NCBI RefSeq assembly: GCF_024652905.1
Contig: NZ_CP102428.1
Location: forward strand, 1,066,501-1,130,500
DNA: 64,000 nt
From: Pseudomonas oryzihabitans
Lineage (GTDB): Bacteria > Pseudomonadota > Gammaproteobacteria > Pseudomonadales > Pseudomonadaceae
Direction of reading: 5' to 3'
Shown here: in pieces, positions 55,951 through 64,000 of the stretch
Position numbering within the stretch: the first letter of the stretch is position 1
Layout: each line of letters starts with the position of its first letter
Position numbers and translations under genes: made by a program
Notes under the pieces: generated by a model
Databases searched by the model: none
The model's input: only the letters and a program-made list of their open reading frames with translations
Told to the model about the DNA's origin: nothing

Positions 55951-57258
55951 ATGAACCTGCCTACCTTGAACCCGCGTCCCCTCATCGACGTGCAGAACGT
56001 CCGCCAGCTGTACGGCAACGCCGGTGGCCCGGCCCGGGTCGTGCTGGACGAAGTGTCCCTGACCTTGCACGAAAACGAGATCGTCGGCCTGCTGGGTCGC
56101 TCCGGCTCGGGCAAGTCGACCCTGCTCAGATCCATCGCCGGGCTGCTCACCCCCAGCGGCGGCAGCGTCAATTTTCCGCCCAAGGACGACGGCCAGCGCG
56201 CCCGGGTCAGCATGGTGTTCCAGAGCTTCGCGCTGTTTCCCTGGCTGACCGTGCTGCAGAACGTCGAGATCGGCCTGGAAGCCCTGCACGTGCCGCTGGA
56301 CGAGCGGCGTCGCCGCGCCCTGGCCGCCATCGACCTGATCGGCCTGGACGGCTTCGAGAGTGCCTATCCCAAGGAGCTCTCCGGCGGCATGCGCCAGCGC
56401 GTCGGCCTGGCCCGTGCCCTGGTGGTGCACCCGGACGTGCTGCTGATGGACGAACCCTTCTCGGCGCTGGACGTGCTCACCGCCGAGACCCTGCGCACCG
56501 ACCTGCTCGACCTCTGGGTCGAAGGGCGCATGCCGATCCGCTCGATCCTCATGGTCACCCACAACATCGCCGAGGCGGTGCTGCTCTGCGATCGGGTGCT
56601 GATCTTCTCCAGCAATCCCGGGCGCGTCGCCAGCGAGATCCGTGTCGACTTGCCGCAGCCGCGCAATCGCCATGATCCGGCCTTCCGCGAACTGGTGGAG
56701 GAAATCTATGTGCGCATGACCGGCGAGACCACCCCGGCACCCCACGAAGGGGGCGTTCCCGGCAATGGCCTGGGCATGCGGCTGCCGACCGTGTCCACCA
56801 ATGCCCTGGCCGGACTGCTGGAGGCGGTCCAGGCCGCGCCCTACGACGGTCGCGCCGACCTGCCGGAACTGGCGGGCGGGCTGGGCTATGCACTGGACGA
56901 GCTCTTTCCCCTGGCCGAGGTGCTGCAACTGCTGCGCCTCGCGGTCCTCGAAGGTGGTGATCTGCGTCTGCTGCCGGCCGGGCGCGCCTATGTCGAGGCA
57001 GGGGTGGACGTGCGCAAGCAGCTGTTCGCCCGCCAGTTGCTCAACTTCGTGCCCCTGGTGGCCCATATCCGCCGGGTGCTGGACGATCGCCAGGGCCACA
57101 CGGCGCCGGCGCGGCGTTTCCGCGACGAGCTGGAGGACTTCATGGACGAAGCCGACGCCGCCCGCACCCTCGGCAGCGCCATCCAGTGGGGGCGCTACGG
57201 TGAGCTCTTCGCCTATGATCAGGCGGCCGATATGTTCAGCCTGGAAAACCCGGGCTAG
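55951..57258 (+). CDS. ABC ATPase with C-terminal AAA-associated domain
   Basis: A 435-residue protein. The ATPase domain occupies about residues 10-265 (Walker A GRSGSGKSTLLRSIAGLL, MVFQSFALFPWLTV, signature LSGGMRQRVGLARALV, Walker B VLLMDEPFSALDVLTAETLRTDLLDLW, switch MVTHNIAEAVLLCDRV). An extra C-terminal domain of about 150 residues follows, of the AAA-associated type found in some nitrate/sulfonate-type ATPases. It partners the fused permease. Three more signalling genes follow in the same direction. Confidence 0.88.
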   Translation: MNLPTLNPRPLIDVQNVRQLYGNAGGPARVVLDEVSLTLHENEIVGLLGRSGSGKSTLLRSIAGLLTPSGGSVNFPPKDDGQRARVSMVFQSFALFPWLTVLQNVEIGLEALHVPLDERRRRALAAIDLIGLDGFESAYPKELSGGMRQRVGLARALVVHPDVLLMDEPFSALDVLTAETLRTDLLDLWVEGRMPIRSILMVTHNIAEAVLLCDRVLIFSSNPGRVASEIRVDLPQPRNRHDPAFRELVEEIYVRMTGETTPAPHEGGVPGNGLGMRLPTVSTNALAGLLEAVQAAPYDGRADLPELAGGLGYALDELFPLAEVLQLLRLAVLEGGDLRLLPAGRAYVEAGVDVRKQLFARQLLNFVPLVAHIRRVLDDRQGHTAPARRFRDELEDFMDEADAARTLGSAIQWGRYGELFAYDQAADMFSLENPG

Positions 57259-57284
57259 GCACGCCTTCGAACGAGAGACTGGCC

Positions 57285-58343
57285 ATGGATCGACGACCCT
57301 TCGCCACCACCACCCACTGGCTGCGGCTAGGGGGCCTCTGCACCCTGGCGCTGGGCATTGCCTTGCTGGATACCCTGACCGATCGGGAGATCGCCATTGG
57401 TGTCTTCCAGGTGGTCGTGGTGCTCCTGGCCGCGGGTTTCCTGTCCACCCGCGGGGTCACGGTCACGGCGCTGGGTTGCGCGGGGCTGGTGCTCTGCAGC
57501 TACCTGGCCACCCGTACCGGCGACCGCGAGGCCGGGCTGGTCAACTGCATCATCAGCCTCCTGGCCATCGTCGCGGTCGCGGCGCTGTCGCTGCGCCTGG
57601 AGGCGGCCAAGCGCGCCGCCGATGCGGCCCGCGCCCGGCTGGTCCAGGCCGGACGCCTGAGCCAGCTGGGTGAATTGGCCGCTTCCATCGCTCATGAGGT
57701 GAACCAGCCGCTCACCGCCATCGCCGCCAGTGGCAATGCCTGCCAGCGCTGGTTGAGCAATCAGCCGCCCCAGGTGGAGCGCGCCGTGCAGGCCGCGCAA
57801 CGGGTCATCGACGACGCCCATCGCGCCAGCGCGGTGATCGCCCGGGTGCGCAGCCTGGTGCGCCAGGCACAGGTGGCCAAAGATTGGCTCAACCTCGCCG
57901 CTACCGTGGAAAAGGTGCTGGATTTCGTCCGCGCCGAACTGGCCGAGCGCCAGGTGGCCGTGGAGGTGCGCCTGCAGGAGGGCTTGCCGCCGCTGCTGGC
58001 CGACGAGAGCCAGTTGCAGCAGGTCATCCTCAATCTGCTGCTCAATGCCCTGGATGCCCTCGAAGGAGTCGCTCCCGAGCAGCGCCGGCTGGTCATCCAG
58101 GTGGGGCAGGACACCGCTGGCGCCATCCGCCTGGGCGTGGAGGACAGCGGTCGCGGCTTGACGCCCGGCGCGCGTGAGCAGATGTTCGAGGCCTTCTACA
58201 CCACCAAGGCGCAGGGCATGGGCCTGGGACTGGCGCTCAGTCGCTCCATCGTCGAAGCCCATGGCGGGCGGATCTGGGCCACCTCGCTGCCGGAAGGGGG
58301 CACCGGGGTCTACTGCAGCCTGCCCAAGGATCCACAACCATGA
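57285..58343 (+). CDS. Membrane sensor histidine kinase
   Basis: A 352-residue kinase. About four N-terminal membrane segments (residues 12-105) have almost no periplasmic domain, and a short coiled coil follows. HisKA carries H137 (ASIAHEVNQPLTAIAASGNACQRWL), and the HATPase domain has N box VILNLLLNALDALEG, G1 GVEDSGRGL and G2 GMGLGLALSRSIVEAHGG. The type resembles FixL/DctB-like kinases. It starts 26 bases after the ATPase gene and overlaps the regulator start, so it probably senses or reports on the transporter. Confidence 0.9.
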   Translation: MDRRPFATTTHWLRLGGLCTLALGIALLDTLTDREIAIGVFQVVVVLLAAGFLSTRGVTVTALGCAGLVLCSYLATRTGDREAGLVNCIISLLAIVAVAALSLRLEAAKRAADAARARLVQAGRLSQLGELAASIAHEVNQPLTAIAASGNACQRWLSNQPPQVERAVQAAQRVIDDAHRASAVIARVRSLVRQAQVAKDWLNLAATVEKVLDFVRAELAERQVAVEVRLQEGLPPLLADESQLQQVILNLLLNALDALEGVAPEQRRLVIQVGQDTAGAIRLGVEDSGRGLTPGAREQMFEAFYTTKAQGMGLGLALSRSIVEAHGGRIWATSLPEGGTGVYCSLPKDPQP

Positions 58344-58981
58344 CCTCAGCGAGCATGACCGACCAAACCCAGCCCACCCTGGTCCACTTGGTGGACGACG
58401 ACGCCTCGGTCCGCGCCGCCTTGGAAGACCTGCTGGCGTCCGTGGGGCTCAGCACCCGCAGCTATGTTTCGGCCGCCGACTTTCTCGACCGGGCCAGGCT
58501 GGACGAACCGGGCTGCCTGGTGCTGGACGTGCGCATGCCCGGCATGAACGGCCTGGACCTGCAGCAGGAATTGCAGCGGCGTGGCCTGGCCTTGCCGATC
58601 ATCTTCATCACCGGCCATGGCGACATCCCCATGTCGGTCCGGGCGATGAAGCAGGGCGCCCTGGAATTCCTCACCAAGCCGTTTCGTGACCAGGACCTGC
58701 TCGATGCCATCGACCAGGCACTGCGCAGGGCGCAGGAGGCCCATGCCCAGCGCCGGCAGTTGATGGAGTTGCAGACCCGCCTCGACACCCTCAACGAGGG
58801 CGAACGGGCGGTGCTGGCGCGGGTGGTGACTGGGCTGCTCAACAAGCAGATCGCCGCCCAGCTGGGGGTCAGCGAGATCACCGTGAAGGTGCGCCGCGCG
58901 GCCCTCATGCGCAAGCTGCAGGCCGGCTCCCTGGCGGAGCTGGTCAAGATGGTCGAGCGGCTGGGGGCGTCACGCGGCTAG
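58340..58981 (+). CDS. FixJ/NarL-type response regulator
   Basis: A 213-residue regulator: receiver domain (about 12-130) with acidic DDD and phosphoacceptor D63 (CLVLDVRMPGMNGLDL), TGHGDIPMSVRAMKQGALEFLTKPF, and a C-terminal LuxR-type helix-turn-helix (LNEGERAVLARVVTGLLNKQIAAQLGVSEITVKVRRAALMRKL). It is coupled to the kinase by a 4-base overlap. A start at the second Met (residue 6) is possible. The likely target is the upstream transporter promoter. Confidence 0.92.
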   Translation: MTSASMTDQTQPTLVHLVDDDASVRAALEDLLASVGLSTRSYVSAADFLDRARLDEPGCLVLDVRMPGMNGLDLQQELQRRGLALPIIFITGHGDIPMSVRAMKQGALEFLTKPFRDQDLLDAIDQALRRAQEAHAQRRQLMELQTRLDTLNEGERAVLARVVTGLLNKQIAAQLGVSEITVKVRRAALMRKLQAGSLAELVKMVERLGASRG

Positions 58982-59121
58982 GCCGTTGCGACGCGCCGTA
59001 CAGCCGCTGGACAACCTCTACAGCTTTCTTGTCGCGCCAATCGCTGACGCGCTAAAGAAAGAAATTAGTCAGTCGATACGGGCTTTAGAGGATCGCCTTC
59101 CGCCGATCCAAGGAGCCTGTC

Positions 59122-60750
59122 TTGAACCTTCGTCAGCTACGCATCGCCCCCCGCGCCATCCTGTGCTTTGGCACAGTCACCCTGTTCGTGATGCTGCTCG
59201 GCGCCTTCGCCCTGGTCCAGCTCAAGGCCCTACGCGCCACCGAGCAGGCGATGGAGGCCGAATGGCTGGCGAGCGTCCAGACCACCGATGACATCCAGGT
59301 CGCGCTGCTGCACACCCGCCTCGAAAGCATCCGGTTGCTGGCCAGCGAGGACAGTGCCGCCATGGCCCTCGCCACCCGGCAGATCCATGTGAATCGCGAT
59401 CTGATGAACGCCCGGACGGCCTATTATCGTGACCACCTGATTTCCACCGCCGAGGAACGCAGCAACTTCGACCAGGCCGCGCTGCAGATGAAAGGCTATC
59501 TGGACGGACTGGATCGGGTCGTGACCCTGGCCGCCAGCGATCGCGCCGAGGCCCTCAAACTGGCCAATGGCGAGCAGCGCCAGCGCGCCGAAGGCTATCA
59601 GGAGCAATTGACCCGGCTGCGCGAGTTCAACAGCGAAGGCGCCCGTCAGGCAGGTGCAGCAGCTACCGGCATCTATGACCGCAGCGTCAGCATTGTCGTC
59701 GGCATCATGCTGCTGGCGCTGCTGGTGACCCTGCTGCTGGCCTGGCGCCTGACTCGCAGTCTGGCCCAGCCGATCGGGGCTTCCCTGGCCGTGGCCGATG
59801 CCATCGCCCAAGGCGAGCTGACCGGCAAGATAGATCCCAGCGGCAGGGACGAAGCCGCCGGCCTGATGCGCGCCCTGGCGCAGATGCAGGACAACCTCAA
59901 GGACACCCTGCATGGCATCTCCGGTTCGTCCAACCGCCTGAGCGACACCGCGCGCACCATGCACGCCGTCACCGACCAGGCCAGTCGGGCCCTGGCGAGC
60001 CAGAACGCCGAGATCGACCAGGCCGCCACCGCGGTCACCGAGATGAGCGCCGCGGTGGAAGAGGTGGCCCGCAATGCGTCCTCCACCTCCCAGGCTGCGC
60101 GGGAATCCAGTGCGGCGGCGGAAAACGGCAATGCCAAGGTCGGTCAAGCCCTCGACGCCATGCAGCGCCTCACGCAGCAGGTGCAGTCCACCTCGGTGCA
60201 GGTCGAAGGCCTGGCTGGCCAGGCCCAGGACATCAGCCAGGTGCTCAGCGTGATCGGCGCCATCGCCGAGCAGACCAATTTGCTGGCGCTCAACGCGGCC
60301 ATCGAGGCCGCCCGGGCGGGCGAGCAGGGTCGCGGTTTCGCCGTGGTCGCCGACGAGGTCCGCGCCCTGGCGCATCGCACCCAGACCTCCACCCGTGAGA
60401 TCGAGCAGATGATCCAGGCGATCCAGAAGGGCTCGGCCGAAGCTGTGGATTCCATGCAGCTCAGCACCACCCAGGCCCAGGCCACCTATGCGGTGGCTCA
60501 GGAAGCCGGGGCGGCGCTGAGCGACATCCTCCAGGCCGTGCGCCTGATCGACGAGCGCAACCTGCAGATCGCCACCGCCTCCGAAGAACAGGCCCATGTC
60601 TCCCGCGAGGTCGACCGCAACCTCATCAGCATCCGCGATCTCTCGGTGCAGACCAGCGACGGCAACCGCGAAACCGTGGGTGCCAGCGAGCAACTGTCGG
60701 AACTGGCCGGCGAACTGCAGACGCTGGTGCGACGCTTCAAGCTGGCCTGA
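59122..60750 (+). CDS. Methyl-accepting chemotaxis protein (4HB type)
   Basis: A 542-residue chemoreceptor. It has a first membrane segment (about 10-32), a periplasmic four-helix-bundle ligand domain (about 33-190), a second membrane segment (about 190-212, [19 protein letters not shown]), HAMP, and a signalling domain with the hairpin tip [40 protein letters not shown]. The TTG start at 59122 is supported by AAGGAG 6 bases upstream. No terminal CheR/CheB pentapeptide is visible. It is a separate unit after the response regulator gene. Confidence 0.93.
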   Translation: MNLRQLRIAPRAILCFGTVTLFVMLLGAFALVQLKALRATEQAMEAEWLASVQTTDDIQVALLHTRLESIRLLASEDSAAMALATRQIHVNRDLMNARTAYYRDHLISTAEERSNFDQAALQMKGYLDGLDRVVTLAASDRAEALKLANGEQRQRAEGYQEQLTRLREFNSEGARQAGAAATGIYDRSVSIVVGIMLLALLVTLLLAWRLTRSLAQPIGASLAVADAIAQGELTGKIDPSGRDEAAGLMRALAQMQDNLKDTLHGISGSSNRLSDTARTMHAVTDQASRALASQNAEIDQAATAVTEMSAAVEEVARNASSTSQAARESSAAAENGNAKVGQALDAMQRLTQQVQSTSVQVEGLAGQAQDISQVLSVIGAIAEQTNLLALNAAIEAARAGEQGRGFAVVADEVRALAHRTQTSTREIEQMIQAIQKGSAEAVDSMQLSTTQAQATYAVAQEAGAALSDILQAVRLIDERNLQIATASEEQAHVSREVDRNLISIRDLSVQTSDGNRETVGASEQLSELAGELQTLVRRFKLA

Positions 60751-60756
60751 GGGGAG

Positions 60757-60780
60757 GGCGCGCAGAAGATACTGCGCGCC
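60757..60780 (+). terminator. Strong hairpin after the chemoreceptor gene
   Basis: GGCGCGCAG and CTGCGCGCC form a perfect 9-bp stem with a six-base loop, 6 bases after the stop. There is no T-run; a second hairpin (GCCAGGG/CCCTGGC, 60802-60821) follows. Together they probably end the transcript. Confidence 0.5.
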
Positions 60781-61004
60781 TGGAATCGCTCCGCCTTTGC
60801 TGCCAGGGGAGTTTCCCTGGCGCCGAGCGTTCGAGGAGTGGCCTGTCTGCTGGTTAATGTCAGATAAATTACCTCTGACGACTGAATTCTGCCGGCTCGT
60901 CGGTAAGGGCGTCCCCTGTTCTTTGAGGTATGGTGGCTTTTTGCTATAAATGATTATTGCAATATCTAAATAGCCGAATCCATCAAGGCGCTCCTGTAGA
61001 CACC

Positions 61005-62218
61005 ATGGCTCTGCCCAAATACAGCATCAGACTGCCGGTCTCCCAGTTGCAGCTGGGCATGTACGTCTGTGAACTGGATCGGCCCTGGGCGGGCACGCCT
61101 TTCCTGTTCCAGGGTTTTCCCATTCAGAGCGTGCAGGACCTCCGCACCCTGCGCGACACCTGCGAATTTGTCTGGGTGGATCGCCGTCAGAGCCATTCGG
61201 TGCCCCCCTGGCAGCCAACCTGCCGGCCGGTGATCAGACCAGGACCTATGCCATCGACTACCGGGAGGCGGTCAAGGCCACCGAACCGGTGTGGCGGGAC
61301 GCCCGCGCCGTGTCGATGCGCATGCTCGACGCCGTCCGGTTCGGCCAGGAGCTCGACGTCAGCGAGGTGCGGCGTGCAGTGGGGGCGTGCGTCGAGAGCG
61401 TGCTCAAGCATCCCGCGGCCAGTCTGTGGCTGGCACGCATCAAGCAGCGTGACCATTACACCGCGGAGCACTGCCTGCGCGTTTCCCTTTATGCCATCGC
61501 CCTGGGCAAGGCCCTGGGCATGCTGCCTCTGGAACTGGAAGAGCTCGGGGTATGCGGCATGCTGCACGACGTCGGCAAGATCAAGGTACCCGACGAGATC
61601 CTCAACAAGCCCGGTCGCCTGACCGACGAAGAATTTCTCATCATGCAGGCCCATACCACCTATGGCTGGCAATTGCTGATGGGCAACAGCGAGGTGCCGC
61701 CCGCTGCCGTCGATGTCGCCCATACCCATCACGAACGGGTGGATGGCAAGGGATATCCGCGGCAACTGCCGGCGCAGCGCATCCCCTTCAAGGCCAAGAT
61801 CATCGCCGTGGTGGACGCCTATGATGCCATCACCAGCGATCGCCCCTACAGCGAGGGCCGTTCCAGCCTGGAAGCCTTGCGGGTCCTTTTCGAAGCGCGG
61901 GGCACGCAATTCGACGAAGTCGTCGTCCTGGCCTTCATCCAGCTGATCGGCGTCTATCCGCCCGGTGAGATCGTCGAGCTGAGCACGGGGGAGGTTGGGA
62001 TCATCATCGGCTTCGACACCGGCAGCAAATTGAAGCCGCGGGTCCTTGTCGTGCTGGACGCGGACAAGCAGCCGCGGCCAGAGCGGGTGCTGGACCTGGC
62101 GCGCAATCCGCTCGATAGCCAGGGGCGCCTCATCAGCGTCCGCGCGGTGAAGCCCTCGGGTGCCTATGGCATCGATATCGATGCCTATCGTGCCCAGGGG
62201 CTGGTGGTGCCGGGCTGA
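61005..62218 (+). pseudogene. HD-GYP domain c-di-GMP phosphodiesterase, frameshifted
   Basis: The N-terminal part (from ATG 61005, MALPKYSIRLPVSQLQLGMYVCELDRPW) is a DUF3391-type domain. The remainder, in another frame, holds an intact HD-GYP domain (RDHYTAEHCLRVSLYA, MLHDVGKIKVPDEILNKPGRLTDEEF, HHERVDGKGYP, DAYDAITSDRPY). The frames switch at a run of six C (61203-61208); seven C would give one continuous protein of about 404 residues. HD-GYP proteins degrade cyclic di-GMP. This may be a sequencing error, phase variation or a real mutation. Confidence 0.82.
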
Positions 62219-62252
62219 GTGGGCGAGCGGGTCAGCCGTCAGCGGTTGGCCA

Positions 62253-62876
62253 TCAAAGGGTCTTCAGACCCGTTGGCGTCTCCAGATAGGCCAGCAAGCC
62301 GGGTCTCTCGCCAGGCATCACCGCGACGGGGCCGGAAAAGCCGATCGCCTCCAGCTGTTGCCCGAGCACTGCGGCATCGGGATGCCTGAGCTCCAGGCGC
62401 TGCAGGCGGCAGCCCTGATCGATCAGCGCAGCCGCGGGGTGCCGGGCGTCGCCCCAATCGATCAGGCTGGGCAGGACACCGCTCAGCGGTAGCTGCCCAT
62501 CGGCGTGGATCGAGATCTGCCAGGCCAGCGTGCCGCGGCTCATCGACTCGATGCGGCCGAAGGTCTGCATGAGGCGCGCATCCGCCTCAGCCAATCCCCG
62601 AGTCCTGGCCACCCAGTGGGTCAGGCGGGGCTCAGCATCGGACCCCAGCTCATCCAGCCCAAACCAGCGTGGTCTGGTCGGCGGTGGAGCGTCCGGGTCC
62701 GGGGCGATGACCTCCAGATAGCAGTCGCCAAGGCGCAGCAAGAGGTTATGGGTACCCATGCGCGGATGCTTACCGCCTGGCTGCATCGCTACCCCGAGTC
62801 GTTCTTCGACGTACTGGGCGCCTGCGGCGAGCGTTGGGGCCACGACGACCAGATGATCCAGGCTGGAAGCTCTCAT
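62253..62876 (-). CDS. VOC-superfamily (glyoxalase-like) protein
   Basis: A 207-residue protein with the glyoxalase-like fold: LDHLVVVAPTLAAGAQYVEERLG, GTHNLLLRLGDCYLEVIAPDP, LTHWVARTRGL, ending AYLETPTGLKTL. The conserved His and Glu in the first strand pairs could bind a metal. The function is unknown; such proteins are common singletons in Pseudomonas. It reads against the HD-GYP gene, with its stop 34 bases beyond that gene's stop. Confidence 0.8.
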   Translation of the reverse strand: MRASSLDHLVVVAPTLAAGAQYVEERLGVAMQPGGKHPRMGTHNLLLRLGDCYLEVIAPDPDAPPPTRPRWFGLDELGSDAEPRLTHWVARTRGLAEADARLMQTFGRIESMSRGTLAWQISIHADGQLPLSGVLPSLIDWGDARHPAAALIDQGCRLQRLELRHPDAAVLGQQLEAIGFSGPVAVMPGERPGLLAYLETPTGLKTL

Positions 62877-63246
62877 AAGCGCGACTCCTGATATGGAAAG
62901 ATTCGATGTCGGGTATTAAGTGTAGCGCTCGTAGTCTGCTAAGAACTTCAACGCACAAAGGTTGGGATGGCTTAACCTGCCAGTTCATACGCCCTCGGGA
63001 TAGCCCATAGCTATCGCAACATCACCTTCCTTTAACTCGCCTTTTAATAGATGTAGCCGTGAGCCTTCTGTTGAAAGCGTAGAGGACCAATATGCACGGC
63101 CGCCTGAGTTGGTAGAGAGGTCATCATGGCATTGCAAGATCAGTGGTTTGAAACAGCAGTGCAAGAATTTTTTAGTTTTGCATAACGCAAATGGGAGTTC
63201 GTCAGTAAGACATGGCTGGTGTAGCGGAGCCAATCATGTTGCTGAA
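62877..63246. other. AT-rich gap with no convincing gene
   Basis: About 370 bases of lower GC. Two short open frames (62985-63233 minus and 63109-63348 plus) exist, but neither has a recognisable domain or ribosome-binding site. I see no RNA structure. Confidence 0.5.
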
Positions 63247-63696
63247 TTAGGGAATAGATATTATCTTATCGAGGAACGCCTTTGTGTTATCACTTTTGAG
63301 ATCGCTTACGTACCAGTTGCCAGTGGCTCTTCTGAAGCCAACAACTAGGCCGGCTACTTCTCCATCATCCCTTTCTACAATATAAGCTCTCGAGTCAAAT
63401 ATTTGTGCTTTTTCTACGGCTTCGACTTTATACACATCAAAGACTTTCCTTCCGTCAAGCCAGTTTTGCCAATGTTTCTCTCCTTCAATCAATACTGGCT
63501 TTTCTTTTTCTTTTAACCATGGAACTATCTTTCCCTGGAAGGTTTGCAGCCAGCAGCTTTTTGAAAAATTTGATTTGATACAGTCGAGGAACCGAGCCTC
63601 GACGCTGTCTCTTATGTCAGGTGACTGTTCAGTGGCATAGATTAAGAAGGGTGTAGAACAAAGCAGAGCTAAAATTGTAATTTTCAAATGGCCCAA
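63247..63696 (-). CDS. Small exported protein of unknown function
   Basis: A 149-residue protein with an N-terminal signal peptide (GHLKITILALLCSTPFLIYA). The mature part has two Cys (LDCIKSNFSKSCWLQ) that could form a disulfide, and a beta-rich C-terminal half (VFDVYKVEAVEKAQIFDSRAYIVE, EVAGLVVGFRRATGNWYVSDL). No family was recognised. Base composition is much AT-richer than the flanks, pointing to acquisition by transfer. Confidence 0.65.
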   Translation of the reverse strand: MGHLKITILALLCSTPFLIYATEQSPDIRDSVEARFLDCIKSNFSKSCWLQTFQGKIVPWLKEKEKPVLIEGEKHWQNWLDGRKVFDVYKVEAVEKAQIFDSRAYIVERDDGEVAGLVVGFRRATGNWYVSDLKSDNTKAFLDKIISIP

Positions 63697-63771
63697 GTTT
63701 TATACCCTAGTAATTGGCTTTAATAGGTGGCTGGCTATGCCGGCCATTATAGTTCTTCAAGGAAATGGCCG

Positions 63772-64000
63772 TCATCCAGCCACCACCCCACACGCCGCCC
63801 TGATCTTCCCGGCCAATTCCAGCAGCACCCCGGCATAGCGCTCCTCGATCTCCGCCTCCGACAGCGGGGTGGCCAGGCTGATGTTGAGGGCATGGGTGCG
63901 ATAGCCGGGGAGGCCGAGGGGGGTGGCGATGGCGACCACTTCGGGTTGCCAGGCAGCCAGGCAGTAGCCCTTGCTGCGGACGCTGGCGAGGGCGGCGCGG
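63772..64000 (-). CDS. IclR-family regulator, 3' end only
   Basis: The last 75 codons of a minus-strand gene that runs off the window. They read ALASVRSKGYCLAAWQPEVVAIATPLGLPGYRTHALNISLATPLSEAEIEERYAGVLLELAGKIRAACG, matching the C-terminal part of an IclR effector domain. The DNA-binding domain lies outside the window, so targets cannot be inferred. Confidence 0.72.
   Translation of the reverse strand, partial: RAALASVRSKGYCLAAWQPEVVAIATPLGLPGYRTHALNISLATPLSEAEIEERYAGVLLELAGKIRAACGVVAG

Noticed and set aside
62985-63348. Two overlapping short frames on opposite strands
   Set aside because: No ribosome-binding sites, no domains, and mutual overlap; treated as a non-coding gap.

Overview
The window is chromosomal DNA of a high-GC gammaproteobacterium, almost certainly a Pseudomonas. 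The block fimV-truA-trpF-accD-folC-dedD-cvpA-purF-metZ-SDR, followed by tRNA genes, is the conserved Pseudomonas order. The gene set that follows (hexuronate catabolism plus many ABC importers) suggests a plant- or soil-associated species. The species itself cannot be fixed from sequence reading alone. Most of the window is GC-rich; about 27.3-30.1 kb and 62.9-63.75 kb are visibly AT-richer and look acquired.

Layout. (1) 0-11.6 kb: core genes, with tRNA-Val(CAC) and tRNA-Asp(GUC) at 11.66-11.85 kb. (2) 12.3-23.2 kb: a complete-looking regulon for hexuronate/aldonate breakdown. A KdgR-type IclR repressor is divergent from kdgK-manD-dehydrogenase-MFS transporter-uxuB-uxuA-lgoD-like-uxaA, with two operator-like palindromes between them. 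Fructuronate and mannonate, and altronate/L-galactonate, would converge on 2-keto-3-deoxygluconate and be phosphorylated by KdgK. UxaC and UxaB are not in the window. (3) 23.3-27.3 kb: a proQ-like gene, a decayed aldehyde dehydrogenase, a hexapeptide-repeat protein, and an isochorismatase-like hydrolase divergent from a GlxA-type AraC regulator. (4) 27.3-30.1 kb: an AT-rich islet with a palindromic 7-bp tandem repeat, a LysR regulator, a frameshifted EamA-type membrane protein and an NTF2-like protein. (5) 30.1-37.6 kb: the most unusual locus. One tight operon links an SfnB/DszC-like flavoprotein, a small unknown protein, a full ribose-type (CUT2) ABC importer and a DszA/NtaA-like flavin monooxygenase, behind a sigma-54-like promoter with an upstream inverted repeat. 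(6) 37.6-42.3 kb: a histidine phosphatase, an SRAP protein, a deletion scar joining two pseudogene remnants, and an OsmC-YcaO fusion. (7) 42.4-48.2 kb: a GntR-controlled importer with two different binding proteins and a gamma-glutamyltransferase. (8) 48.4-53.9 kb: a LacI-controlled importer with a cytoplasmic phosphodiesterase and a perfect LacI-type operator. (9) 54.2-59.0 kb: a fused two-domain ABC permease, its ATPase and a two-component system. (10) 59.1-64 kb: a chemoreceptor, a frameshifted HD-GYP protein, a VOC-fold protein, a small exported protein and the 3' end of an IclR regulator.

Four loci are broken: ALDH, EamA, NmrA/LysR and HD-GYP. In two of them (EamA and HD-GYP) a single missing base explains the break, so sequencing error has to be excluded. 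The strongest candidate for a new system is the operon in region 5, which reads as import followed by two-step flavin-dependent oxidation of a sugar-like sulfur (or nitrogen) compound.
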